Assembly (NCBI GenBank): GCA_032433765.1
Contig: JAVIAB010000101.1
Coordinates: forward strand, 60,146,092-60,210,091
Reading direction: 5' to 3'
Source: Megaustenia siamemsis
Taxonomy: Eukaryota > Mollusca > Gastropoda > Stylommatophora > Ariophantidae
Length of the DNA stretch: 64,000 nucleotides
Part shown: positions 1-10,824 of the stretch, piece by piece
Layout of the letters: every line of letters begins with the position of its first letter
Position numbering within the stretch: position 1 is the stretch's first letter
The notes under the pieces: generated by a model
The model's database searches: none
The model's input: only the letters and a program-made list of their open reading frames with translations
What the model was told of the DNA's origin: nothing
Program-made: the position numbers and the translations under genes

Positions 1-94
1 TCTGATTTGTTCTGAGAAATGACGGTTTAAACACATATTGCTGGCTAAGAAAAATCAAGAGATGAGACAAATAGGTTGTTTCGAACACTTTAAA

Positions 95-865
95 GGGACA
101 GCCGCAGTTTTAGGGAATTTGCACCGAGATTTGTTCGTCGTAGGCTGCTTTCACTAGAGTAATCAGGAATGTAAAGGAAACGAAATTGTTGTGTACGACA
201 TCGTTGTGTTGTACGTCATCGTAATAGTTCATAGTACATCCCAAGACCGGACGTATGCTTGTCTTACGGCCTGTTGTTTGATGTGCAACTGGGATAATCT
301 GACGATGAACTGTGTGTCTATATGTTCGGAATTGGAGTCAACAACTATGGCCTAACATCATCAAGTGCTATACATTGTTTTAAAAAATACGACAATCATC
401 ATTTTCAAGAGGACGAGAACTCCCGGTATATGATGAATAGGCGGCGAGAACAATTGAAGGCTATGCATGAAAAGTGTTCCTTGTTGCAGTTTCCTCATAA
501 TCCAAGTCCGACTTGTTACAGGAGCTACTGAGTTAAGTGCTCTGTGCACATCGTGAGTTGTGTGTTTCATCCGTTTTGATCATGTTTCGACATTCCAATT
601 GTTTACGATGAGTGATGATATCGTATGACAGGGAACATATGGCTGTGTTCACATTCTGTGCGGTTTCGTCTAAGGTCTTTTGGCATGTGCTGAGACTGCT
701 ATTATGGGACTACATGTACTTTTCTTTGTTTGGGAGATGGGATAGTAATTCGACTGATTCCACTGGCACGGGCTGTTGATAAATTATGGATTTTAATTCG
801 TTTGCGGTGATAATGGGGCCGTCCATAACCATAACCTTCATGGGACTACGTTTATATAGTTACCT
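95..865 (+). repeat. Interspersed repeat R1, copy 1 (longest)
   Basis: Unclassified dispersed repeat. The part at about 310-865 matches 47525-48062 on the same strand. The part at 95-540 matches the reverse complement of 28160-28560, and the part at about 520-865 matches the reverse complement of 7926-8255. The 3' end reads CCATAACCATAACC, a short simple-repeat tail, which suggests copying through RNA. A 69-codon ORF (322-531) lies inside, but its frame is not kept between copies, so I do not call a gene. It could be a SINE-like element or a duplicated 3' gene region. Confidence 0.75.
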
Positions 866-1570
866 GTGGTTGTCATGATGATCTGCATCATTTATAACGT
901 GAGAGAGACTACGTTAGTTTTTGACGGAATATGTTCCTGTTGAAATTGTAAAATCAAGTATTTGTTGAATCCAGCAAAAAGTAACTAATGGCCTAGTAGC
1001 TGATGAATAAGAAATATTTGGAAAAAGTATAAAAACACCAATATTTCAGAAACATGACCACTAAATAGAAAAAGCAGAAACTAAAACTTAAGGGATTGAA
1101 ATGTGGATTTACTGAAGAAAGAAATAAACTTGGTGGATAAATACATCAATGTTGAAACATAAAATATGACGTCATCCAAACAGGACCAGTGATTTTTTTT
1201 ACGCATATACTTAATAGCTTACTAAAGTACGTGTATAAACATAAGGTAAACGAGGTTGAAGCCAAGTTAATAGTTGGATATGAGAGTTATGACATCATGT
1301 ACCATCATGGGTATAAAGACGCGTCCTAGTAGCCAACCATGGTACGGAGACTGTTCAACATGATGGTGAAGTCATTCACGGTTTATGGGGTTGTATTTGC
1401 CATTAACCTAATGAACGTAAAAAAAGTAATTAACGTAACTTACAGATACAATTACTTACTATATTTGTTCTAACTTTGCCATCGGTTTCCAGAATCTAGG
1501 AAACAAATATAAATGTATTTCTAAAATAAAAACAGTTATGGAGATGTAGTATTAATACTTATTAATCGTT
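866..1570. other. No recognisable feature
   Basis: AT-rich sequence with no ORF of interest, no tRNA-like boxes and no tandem structure that I can see. Confidence 0.5.
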
Positions 1571-1797
1571 TTACTGCGATAGCTCAGTAGTTTGTGAACT
1601 GAACTACAAAGGACAAGAGGTAGGGTTCAATCCCAACTGACGGCTTCTGGTTGTCCCATCATGTAATGAGTACGGGTTTTCATTTTCTGGGAAAGTAAAT
1701 CGACACGGGCGTAATACCTACCACATTATACCAAAAATCATGTGCCGAAGGTCTGTAAAACTTATGGTCACTAACACCATATTTCCTATACGCGATA
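1571..1797 (+). mobile_element. tRNA-derived SINE-2, older copy
   Basis: Starts with a tRNA-like head (GCGATAGCTCAGTAG as A box; GGTTCAATCCC as B box), followed by the same body as 4917-5178 and 7303-7561, including CACGGGCGTAATACC and CATGTGC. It is more diverged and loses its 3' end where the minisatellite at 1798 starts. Confidence 0.85.
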
Positions 1798-2545
1798 TTC
1801 TCTGTGTCTTGCTTGGTCTCCCAAAGAATATTGCATTCACCACGGCCTGTCTGAAAAGAATCTCTGTCTCTTGCCTAGTCTCCCACAGAACGTTGCCATC
1901 ACCACGGCCCGTCTGAAAATAATCTCTGTCTCTTGCCTAGTCTCCCACAGAACGCTGTATCCACTGCGACCTGTCTGATATAATCTCTGTCTCTTGCCTA
2001 GTCTCCCACAGAACGCTGTATCCACTGCGACCTGTCTGATATAATCTCTGTCTCTTGCCTAGTCTCCCACAGAACGCTGTATCCACTGCGACCTGTCTGA
2101 TATAATCTCTGTCTCTTGCCTAGTCTCCCACAGAACGCTGTATCCACTGCGACCTGTCTGATATAATCTCTGTCTCTTGCCTAGTCTCCGAAAGAACGTT
2201 GCATTCACAACGGCTTGTATGAAAAGAAGCACTGTCTCTTGCCTATCCTCCCACAGAAAGTTGCATTCACCACAGCCCGTCTGAAATAATCCTAGATTTC
2301 TCACAGAACGTTGCATTCACAACGGCCTGTCTGAAAAAAAATAATCTATGCCTCTAGTCAAATCTCCAACAGAACTTTGAATTTACCATGGCTCGTCTGT
2401 AATAAAATCTCTGTCTCTAGCCTTGTCTTCCACAGTACGCTGCATTCACCAATATCCGTCTGAAAAAAAAAGAAAAAAAAAATATCTGCCTCTTTCCAGA
2501 ACTCCCACAGAATGCTGCCTTCACCGCGATCAGCCTAAAAGAAAT
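1798..2545 (-). repeat. Minisatellite (~60-bp unit) derived from LINE-G 3' coding end
   Basis: About twelve units of ~60 bp, each with TCTCTGTCTCTTGCCTAG and TCTCCCACAGAACG. The four central units (about 1925-2165) are almost identical; the outer ones are diverged. Read on the minus strand, units encode a peptide like the C-terminal tail of RTE-type reverse transcriptases (residues ETEI..DR..W..SV and RAVV.ATF). The array runs into LINE-G sequence at 2546, so it looks like local amplification of a LINE C-terminus. Open minus frames here (1837-2025, 2059-2316) are repeat products, not genes. Confidence 0.85.
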
Positions 2546-2710
2546 ATGTCTCTAGCCAGATCTCCCACTTCTTCAACTGGCATGTTCAGTGTCTTATTGG
2601 TGTCTTGAAACCACTTTCTTCTCGGTATGCCCATAATGCCTCGCCCAGGAACCACGCCTTCCATTATTGTTCTTTCCAGGTTGCCGTATCCTTTGACTTG
2701 GTCATAACAT
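2546..2710 (-). mobile_element. LINE-G 3' fragment
   Basis: Matches 55855-56000 (same strand) through the shared segments ACCACGCCTTCCATTATTG and TTCTTTCCAGG/TTCTTTCTAGC. On the minus strand this is the basic C-terminal tail of a non-LTR ORF2 (order: GHV-type motif, basic RGR-type segment, DR). Broken, non-functional remnant. Confidence 0.7.
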
Positions 2711-4502
2711 TACATTCTCTTGTTTCTATTTACTCTATGTATAACATTTTAATAAGACGCCTCACGACGATTTAAAAGTCGCTATTTCATTTTGCCAATT
2801 CTGAACCTATTTTTAACTCACTCAATTTAAACCATTGGCATTGAAAACAACATATGGACGCAAACAGTAACTTGTATCTGCTTAATTGATAACACATTGG
2901 CATTATGTAACAACATAGGGAATCAAGCAATATTGTGTTATTAGTTTAAATAACAAACCATTAAATCAGGTAACAACACAATGAAGCAAGTAATATGTTG
3001 TTCAACGTGATACCACATTCAATGTTTACACACACATCTTTGATCTTGCTACTTACACTCCGTCTTTTTCTCACCACGCTGGCAAGCTGCGGAGACACCG
3101 GGATTTTGATTCTTTAAAAAAATAAATCGATACAGATCTTCTATTTTCTTTCTCTCCTTCTTTACTACACTTAATGCGTGCTGCATATTTGTTAATAGCA
3201 CTAAAGAAATTTGTTATAAAATATGTTTCTATCGAAGAACAAAGTTCGATAAGGAGTACAACCAAAACAAGTCACACCACGCATGAAAATATTTGTAAAA
3301 TCAGTGGACTCCATTAAAGTTCTACAAGTAGCGAAAATAAAAACAAGAAAAAAAACCGCCCACAAATACACTTAAGAAATCAGTAGACTACATATTTCTA
3401 CAAAGCACAACCAGAACAAATCAATACACTAATGCTATTGTGAAACCACGTGACTGTGTTGGTGATGCAGAAACATACCATGCCACAAAGGTGTTTCATA
3501 CAGTAGAGAGGGGAACATCGAATGGTGGGCTTCAACCGGGGTTTACACGAGAATATAAAAAAATCACTGAAATATGCAACATGAAAAGAGTAATATGTAG
3601 AGAAATGGCGAATAGCAAGTCTGATAACCTGAGTATAACTTCTAAACAGCTTTGTCAGAATTTCAAGAGATTAGTGTTTTAATGGATGCCATCACTATTC
3701 AATATACAAGGAAGTGGATACATTAGCCACACAAGGAGGGAAATTCCCAAATAGAGACTATCTGGTTATGTCTTATCATAAATGGGAAATACCTCGCAAA
3801 GTGGAAACAAGATCATGCCAAACACAAGCCTGGACGAGGGTTGGATACTACCAGCTCTCAGGGACAGATAACATCATCATGTTCCGGTCCCGCATCGGTC
3901 AGTCCAGAATCAGGTACCACATGTGCTAAAACTGAAGAGAGGCACCAGTAGTCCGTGCCACTTCTCCCTGTAGTCACGACACACTCTACAAGCCTGCCCC
4001 CACAGTACACAGACTTAAGAAGTAAAACATGCCGCGTGTTCTTTAGTTGAAAGAGAAACTCTTGCAACAAAACATCCACAAACATAAAATAGACTTTATA
4101 TAAAAATATCAACCTAAAGCTGAATAATTCATGATCGCTGAAAATAAAATGAGTTAGTATGATTGCTTTTGTCTTGAGGTTAAAAAACTGAAATAAGAAT
4201 TATTGGACGACTTTCAAAAATGAAATAACTGCAATCGTAATAGCGGCAGGAGATAGTGACAGTCGTCCATGCATTCTGGAAGCCACGAAGTACATGTCGG
4301 TCGAATGGTTCTCCATCAGGTCAGCAAATTTTTCAACACCAGATGTTACGGCTACTGACAACACCAGCAGATGTTAACATTTTGACATTTCACTCCACTG
4401 ATATATCATCTCTAGTTCTCCTAATTGATACGATGGCCTGGTTAGTCTTGTTGATATAAATTTGGGATGTTGCTATAAATATTTTTTTGTGTTTAACAAG
4501 CC
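2711..4502. other. No recognisable feature
   Basis: I read both strands and found only short ORFs (for example 3440-3682 + and 3858-4112 -) with no recognisable motif, no codon pattern and no repeat partner elsewhere in the window. Confidence 0.5.
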
Positions 4503-4725
4503 CACGTATATGTCTCTGTGGCTGAGTGGTTAGTGTGCTTGCTTCTTGATCAGAAGGGTCCGTATTCGATCTCCGCAAGTGACGGATTTTTTTTCGGACC
4601 GACAAATATCCGGTGTTCACTCAGCGTCTACAATTGGATATCATAGATTTTGCTGGGAAGTAAAGACGGTCTGGCGTGATTCCGATCACATCACCCATTA
4701 ATGCGGATTAAAATTAAGCAGAAAA
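4503..4725 (+). mobile_element. tRNA-derived SINE-3
   Basis: tRNA-like head with A box TGGCTGAGTGG and B-box-like GTATTCGATCTCC about 45 bp downstream, then a T-run and a body ending near CCCATTAATGCGG. Single copy here; a decayed SINE is more likely than a real tRNA gene because no acceptor stem closes well. Confidence 0.65.
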
Positions 4726-4916
4726 TATGGTTATCAATGTATTATCTATATACCTAGCATGGCGTGAGGGAACGTTTTTAACTTTACCTACTCATATGTC
4801 GGCTGCTCATAATCATCACTATATATTCAGTTAATCTGAAGTCTCATACACTGACTTGGGATATATATATTCTAGTTCTCGTCGTTATGGAATAATATGT
4901 CCTTTATTTTCATTTC

Positions 4917-5178
4917 GGAGCCACGATAGCTCAGTGGTTAGTGAACTGGACTACCACGGACAAGGGGTAGGGTTCGATCCCAACCGACGGCTCCGTTTTC
5001 ACCCAGCCTTAAATGGGTACCGGATTTTTTTTCTGGAAAGTAAAGCAGCACGGGCGTAATACCGACCACATTACCCCAAAAATCATGTGCTGAAGGTCTG
5101 TAAAATATAGGATCACTAACACCATATTTCCCTATACGCCACTTGGTGTGACGGGGGTACTTTACATTTTTTTTTTAC
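4917..5178 (+). mobile_element. tRNA-derived SINE-2 with 13-bp TSD
   Basis: Head: GATAGCTCAGTGG (A box) and GGGTTCGATCCC (B box, pol III internal promoter). The body ends in a T-rich tail. It is flanked by the 13-bp direct repeat TTATTTTCATTTC at 4904-4916 and 5179-5191, the target-site duplication of LINE-mediated insertion. Near-identical to the copy at 7303, hence fairly recent. Confidence 0.93.
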
Positions 5179-5494
5179 TTATTTTCATTTCATGTTTTAT
5201 ATACTTTTCTTTAAAAATGTGAATGTGTGCATGTCCTGATTTCTGCTGTTTTATGTATTTCTAAAACATGTGGTATATGGTGTATAGTAACATGATATTA
5301 TCTAATTGTGGACAAGTCATTTAATATGTTGCTTCTGTACATGAATACTTCAATATTCACAATACTCAGTTTGCTCCTATTTCAAACGTGAGAGTTGTTT
5401 TATGTTCTCTTTAACTTCAGTTGGTCTATTTAATGTGTCAGTGCTAGCACCAATGCTCCACGTAGGCATAATCAACACTCAGACAGAAATTATG

Positions 5495-6790
5495 GGCATA
5501 GTGTGCGGGGCAGGATGGGCAGCGTGGTGGAGGGATAGGCCGGATGGACAGAGTGGGGGTAGGATGGGCTGTGTGGGGGAGGAATAGACCGGATGTGCAG
5601 AGTGGGGGGTATGATGGGCAGAGTGGGGGATAGATAGGTAGGATGGGCAAAGTGATGGCAGGATGGGCAGTGTGGGAAAGGGATAGGTAGGAAGGACAGA
5701 GTGGGGGAAGCAGGATGGGCAATGTGGGGGAGGGATAGGGAGGATGGACAGAGTGGGGGGGGTGGGTTGGACAGTGTGGGGAAGCGGTAGGAAGGATTGA
5801 AAGTTTAGGGGGTGGGTTGGGCAGTGTTGGGAAGGGGTAGGAAGGATTGAAAGTTTTTTTTTTTTTTGGGGGGGGGTTTGGGCAGTTTGGGGGAGGGATA
5901 GTGAGGATTGACAGTTTATGGGGTGGTTGGACCGTGCCGGGAAGGGGTAGAAAGGATTGACAGTTGGGGGTGGGTGGGTTGGGCAGTGTGGTGAAGGGGT
6001 AGGAAGGACTGACAATTTGGGGGGTAGGATGGGCAGAGTGGGGGGAGGGATAGTTACGATGGAGAGAGTGGGGTGGTAGATTGGGCATTGTGGGGGAGGG
6101 ATGGGAGAATGGACATAGTGGGGGGCAGGATGGACAGGGGTGGGAAGGGATAGGCAAGATGGACAGAGTGGGGTGGCAGAAAGGGCAGTGTGGGGGAGAG
6201 ATAGGGAGGATGGACAGAGGTGGGGGAAGTTGGCCATTGTGGGGGGGGCAAGATGAGCAGAGCGGGTGATGCATAGACAGAATGGACACAGTGGGGGCAG
6301 GGTGGGCAGTGTGGGGGAAGCATAAGCAGGATTGTCAGATTGGGAAGCAGGATGGGCAGTGTGGGGGAGGCATAGGCAGAATGGACAGAGTGGGGAAACG
6401 ATGGGCAATGTGGGGGAGGGATAGGCAGAATTGACTGAGTGGGGAAATGATGGGCAATGTGGGGGAGGGATAGGCAGAATGGACTGAGTGGGGAAATGAT
6501 GGGCAATGTAGGGGAGGGATAGGCAGGATGGACTGAGTGGGGAAATGATGGGCAATGTGGGGGAGGGATAGGCAGAATGGACTGAGTGGGGAAATGATGG
6601 GCAATGTGGGGGAGGGATAGGCAGAATGGACTGAGTGGGGAAAGGATGGGCAATGTGGGGGAGGGATAGGCAGAATGGACAGAGTGGGGAAAGGATGGGC
6701 AATGTAGGGGAGGGATAGGCAGAATGGACTGAGTGGGGAAATAATGGGCAATGTGGAGGAGGGATATGCAGAATGGACAGTGAATACCAT
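5495..6790. repeat. G-rich 49-bp minisatellite
   Basis: Tandem array; the regular part (6340-6790) has a unit of about 49 bp, for example GATGGGCAATGTGGGGGAG followed by GGATAGGCAGAATGG and ACTGAGTGGGGAAAT. The 5' half is degenerate, with longer G runs and a (T)13 block at 5857. G is almost confined to the plus strand. Because 49 is not a multiple of 3, all three minus frames stay open (up to 440 codons of Pro/Ser/His/Leu repeats); these are artefacts. Repeated GGG-GGGGG runs could form G-quadruplexes. Confidence 0.95.
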
Positions 6791-6964
6791 GCTGGACTCA
6801 CATAAATATACGAGAACTGACCATACGACGAGCTCCTCGTGTACCATGTTACCTATTCATCATGTAAGAGGACAGAGAATCAAATTCGCATGTTCTCAAG
6901 GCTTAAGCGCTGATGAAGGTACTTTAGTTCTCTATTTCATTTCTGAGAGCTTAAAGAAAGTTAC

Positions 6965-7140
6965 TTTGGGACAGTAGCCTAGTTGAAAAACCACACGACT
7001 GGCGAATCGATATTCGAACAGCCCGTGTTCGATTCCTGCTGGAAGCAGTAACAGCTGTACTCGTGGTTGGATAATAAAATACAGCCGCTGTTGACGCAGC
7101 CGCTAGCAGAAACAGGTACCAGGGTATTACTCTGGGAAGG
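6965..7140 (+). mobile_element. tRNA-derived SINE-5
   Basis: A-box-like TAGCCTAGTTG and B-box-like GTGTTCGATTCC about 40 bp downstream, then a short body. Only one copy in the window. Boundaries are approximate, and a tRNA pseudogene is an alternative. Confidence 0.6.
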
Positions 7141-7302
7141 TGAGGAATGTCTCCTCCCTATGTGAGCTTCGATATTTCAAGCAGCACTATCAAGAGTCTC
7201 CAAACACTTTTGGATTGGCGGCAAAGAACATGTGTGTGTGAATACTCGCGTGCTAAGACGCCGAATCAAGTCTCATATTTTACCGTTACTTTTAGCGAAA
7301 TG

Positions 7303-7561
7303 GGAGCCCCGATAGCTCAGTGGATAGTGAACTGGACTACCACGGACAAGGGGTAGGGTTCGATCCCAACCGACGGCTTCCGGATTCACCCAGCCTTAAA
7401 TGGGTACCGGGTTTTTTTGTGGGAAAGTAAAGCAGCACGGGCGTAATACCGACCACATTACCCCAAAAATCATGTGCTGAAGGTCTGTAAAATATAGGGT
7501 CACTAACACCATATTTTTCCCTATACGCCACTTGGCGTGACAGGGGGTACTTTACTTTTTT
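7303..7561 (+). mobile_element. tRNA-derived SINE-2 with 13-bp TSD
   Basis: Same head and body as 4917-5178 with few substitutions. Target-site duplication TTTTAGCGAAATG at 7290-7302 and 7562-7574. The element ends in a T-run after GGGGGTACTTTAC. Confidence 0.93.
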
Positions 7562-7574
7562 TTTTAGCGAAATG

Positions 7575-7925
7575 ATGCAAAATAAAAACGATTGCTGTCA
7601 ACTAAGTGTCTGACCAGACAGCGATCTTCATACTCGCCGACCATGAAAGATTTGAAAATATAATTTCCATTTTGGGAACACTTCAAGCATTACTGGTATG
7701 TTGAATTTAAAATTGTTTATTGTGCGTACGTGTTTGACATTTAAGTTAAATTTGTTTGCTGTCAGTCCCGGACAATTTCAATCAACAATGTATGTCGGTC
7801 ACTACTGCGTGGCTTTCCGATTCTGGTTAAATGGCTCTAGGTTGCCTTTACAAACTCAAATGTATGGGATATATATAGCTCATCAATCACAATACTCACT
7901 TCGTGCATCAATACTCCAATCTGAA
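7575..7925. other. No recognisable feature
   Basis: Overlaps the start of a 141-codon plus ORF (7698-8123), but its 3' half is antisense to repeat R1, so I do not treat it as a gene. Confidence 0.5.
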
Positions 7926-8255
7926 ATAAAACATGGTTATGGTTATGGAAGGCCCCGGTATCACAGCAATATAATTAAAATCCATAAATGCTCAACCGCC
8001 CGTGCCAGAGGAATCATCCGAATTAATATCTCATCTCCCAAACAAAGAAATGTAGCTGCTGTCCCCACCATAGCAGCATCAGTGCACGCCAAAAGACATA
8101 AGACGAAACCACACACAAACTGATCACAGCCATCTGTTCCCCGTCATACTATGTCATCATTCGTCGAAAGCAATCAGAATATCGAAATACGATGAAAATG
8201 GATGAAATTCACAGCTCACGGTGTGTATAGAGCACTTAACTCAGTAGCTGAGAGT
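7926..8255 (-). repeat. Repeat R1, 3' part
   Basis: Reverse complement of about 520-865. The minus-strand 3' end is at 7926, where the CCATAACCATAACC tail is seen as GGTTATGGTTATGG. Confidence 0.8.
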
Positions 8256-8369
8256 AACAACCACGTTTCTCAGCACACTTGTTTAACTGTGTCTTCTAAG
8301 AGACGAGAACATTGCTTATCACTAGCGTGTTTTTTTTTTAATTGAGCACGTGACGTATCATCAAAAAGT

Positions 8370-8615
8370 ACCGTGCCTATTGGTGTAGTTGATCATGTCT
8401 CTCCACAACTCTCTATTTCGGCATTTAATTATCATTTTTGTTGATGACCTTCTGCCAAACCATTCACATAAGATGTCTGATATCTCTTCTCTTTGTTTTC
8501 CTCTCTCTTCATGCCTTAATTTTCCCAGTTGTTACAATATATTCCGGCTGTTCCCTTCTCATAACATGGCCAAAATGATGATTGTTTCATCCTAATAATG
8601 GAAATTAGCTCTCTC
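8370..8615 (-). mobile_element. LINE-A 3' end
   Basis: Minus-strand match to the LINE-A ORF2 C-terminus seen at 39560-39840 and 33705-33990, with the typical GHVMRRE-type segment at about 8555-8580 (MR..) and the basic tail. Heavily 5'-truncated copy. Confidence 0.8.
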
Positions 8616-8627
8616 TTTGCTTACGTG

Positions 8628-8631
<4 letters not shown>

Positions 8632-8672
<41 letters not shown>
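8632..8672. repeat. (TA)n microsatellite
   Basis: About 20 uninterrupted TA units. Confidence 0.97.
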
Positions 8673-8676
<4 letters not shown>

Positions 8677-9284
8677 TACTTGTTATATACTTATACATAT
8701 CAATTAAGTTCGTTTGTAAATGGAAGATGTCTTTCATTAACAATTTACTCACATACCTGATGTAATAACGATAGTTCATAGTTGTGTTTGTAACAAGAGA
8801 TAGAAATAGTAGGAATAATCACATTTTGTTAAAATGTCCATTCTCTTCCTAAATTCTTAGTATTCAATGCATTCGCTTATCTTACCTGCCCAACAAGGGA
8901 ATTGGTCTAGAAAGTAAAGAATGTGCAAGTTCAATAAATTAACAAATGATTGTATCAAAATATCACTGAAATGTTTACAGATGTTCATATTGATGAATCA
9001 GTTAAAGAAGCGTTTACGCGTTATTACCGTAAGGTTCTTGTGTACCGAACATGGCCTGTTTATCAAATAGAACCGTATCTAGACGTGTTGTCGTAACGTT
9101 AGTCCTATTTACGAATCGGTTTTCACTACTATTCTGGAGGATGCTATTTATTTTTCGATATTCTTGCTTCAATGTCTTAGAAAAATAACACATCTCCACT
9201 GCACAGATTATACATGTAAACTTGTTAACAAATCTTGTCTTTAGCTGCGTTAATGAATACTTATAACTAATCAATACATGACTA
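8673..9284. other. No recognisable feature
   Basis: AT-rich; a 187-codon minus ORF (9014-9577) crosses from here into antisense LINE-A and is not supported as a gene. Confidence 0.5.
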
Positions 9285-9815
9285 ACAAAGCAGAAAAGCT
9301 TAGGCCAAAATAACATTTCAGAAAAGGAAAAATATCGTATGCAACAAATGTATGTCAATAGATGAGAGAAAGAGAGTCCACAGGTGCTATATAGAACCAA
9401 TTCTGACCTATGGTAGCCAATCATGGACAGTTGGATAAAAAGACGGTTAAAGACCACAGAAATGATATTTCTCAGATGCATTTTGAAAGTTCCATGGACA
9501 GGTAAAAAGACCAATGAGGAAATTATCAAAGAGACCAACACAAAAAGGGAGCTCCTAAAATAACCAGAAACAAACAATCAACATTTTTTTCCCAGCACAT
9601 CATGAGAAGAGGAAATTTGGAATACTTCGTTACAACTGGCCAAATAAAAGGAAGGTGTGATCGCAGGCGACAAAGAGAAAATACCAGATATCTTGGTGTA
9701 ATAGCATTGCAAACAGTCAACATCAGAACTGATACGATACACTGCAGATAGAAGATTGTGGAGGGACATGATCGCCTACGCCAGCCGGTATGACACATAG
9801 TGATGATGCAGGAAT
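9285..9815 (+). mobile_element. LINE-A (subfamily 1) C-terminal fragment
   Basis: The plus strand reads as a broken ORF2 C-terminus of RTE-type LINEs: a segment for CYIEPIL.YGS.SWT at about 9385-9430, a GHVMRR-type block at about 9590-9610, and a basic KGR..RR.R region with LWRDMIAYA near 9755-9785. The 3' end is GACACATAGTGATGATG. Several stops and frameshifts; dead copy. Confidence 0.85.
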
Positions 9816-9849
9816 ACTTCCCCTCTATATAGTATAGCTCATGTAAAAG

Positions 9850-10335
9850 GAGATTTACAAAAAAAATGAGGAAGATACTGTGCAATCCATTTTTGACAAT
9901 AGAAACAAGAAAAATAATTCTAAAATGTTATGTAGAGACAGTCTTAGCATATGGATGAGAAACATGGACAAAAGGACAACAAACAGAAAAATAACTGGAG
10001 GCTGTAGAAATGAGGTTTCATAGAATAATGATGAGAATACCAGGGGCGGCTAAGAAGAGTATAATGAAAACGTTATGAAAGAAGCCAGAGTAAAACAAAA
10101 GAACTCATTTCCAATATTATAAAGAAACAATCATAATGTTATGGCAATGTAATGAGAAGGGAAGAGCTGGAATATATTGTGACAACTGATAGAGCGATGC
10201 TAAGAGAAAAGATATCAGACAGCTTAAGAGAAGGTCAACAAAAGAAATGATAAATAACTGTCGAGATGGACAGTTGTGGAGAGACATGATCACCTACGGC
10301 AGCATGCATTGCACTTGATGGTGATGATGATTCCC
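9850..10335 (+). mobile_element. LINE-A C-terminal fragment, second copy
   Basis: Starts at the MRKILCNP..TIETRK block, followed by CYVE..LAYG, RQQTEK and VEMRFHR-type segments, and ends at TTGATGGTGATGATG. Lies head-to-tail behind the copy at 9285. Frameshifted and with stop codons. Confidence 0.85.
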
Positions 10336-10824
10336 TTTGGATAAGTAAATTTCACATTGGCCAGAGTCACGATAACGTTGTGTCTACTTAATATAAAAAT
10401 GTGGGTGTCGGGTCTCGGGTGTATGCTCACAAAACAACATCTTGATCCACAAACTATTACTAGAGCAATGGCTTAGAACATTTGATGAAGGTCTTCTACA
10501 CAACAACTTGAATCGGAGAGGTCAGTTATACAACTGTGTAGTTTCTGGGAAATAGAAAAATTAAAGAACTAAATGCACGTAAATATTAGTAATATTTACA
10601 CATGTTTTTACATTATTTTTACACTTCACAGCTTGTTGACTTCCAGTGTGTGACTGTGCTGGCAACACGATACAATTTTCGATGGAAGTCAAATTGAAGA
10701 TATAAGTCAATTTCAATGCCAGTAGTAAAACAAGAAATGTAAGCGTTCTTGGGATATTTCGAACGGATTTATTTGCGATTTATTCTTACATTTCGTGTGA
10801 ATAAGTAGAATTACCATCAATTTT
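10336..10824. other. No recognisable feature
   Basis: No motif seen. The 3' part could be the 5'-UTR of LINE-B, but nothing in it proves this. Confidence 0.4.

Noticed and set aside
4919..4995. Possible functional tRNA genes at 4919, 7308, 20405 and 34330
   Set aside because: Repeated bodies and target duplications show SINEs; cloverleaf stems are incomplete.
5479..6801. Long minus-strand ORFs (up to 440 codons) rich in Pro, Ser, His
   Set aside because: Translation of a 49-bp minisatellite; all three frames are open at once, with no start context or conserved domain.
9014..9577. 187-codon minus ORF with hydrophobic start
   Set aside because: More than half is antisense to LINE-A; the rest lacks motifs.
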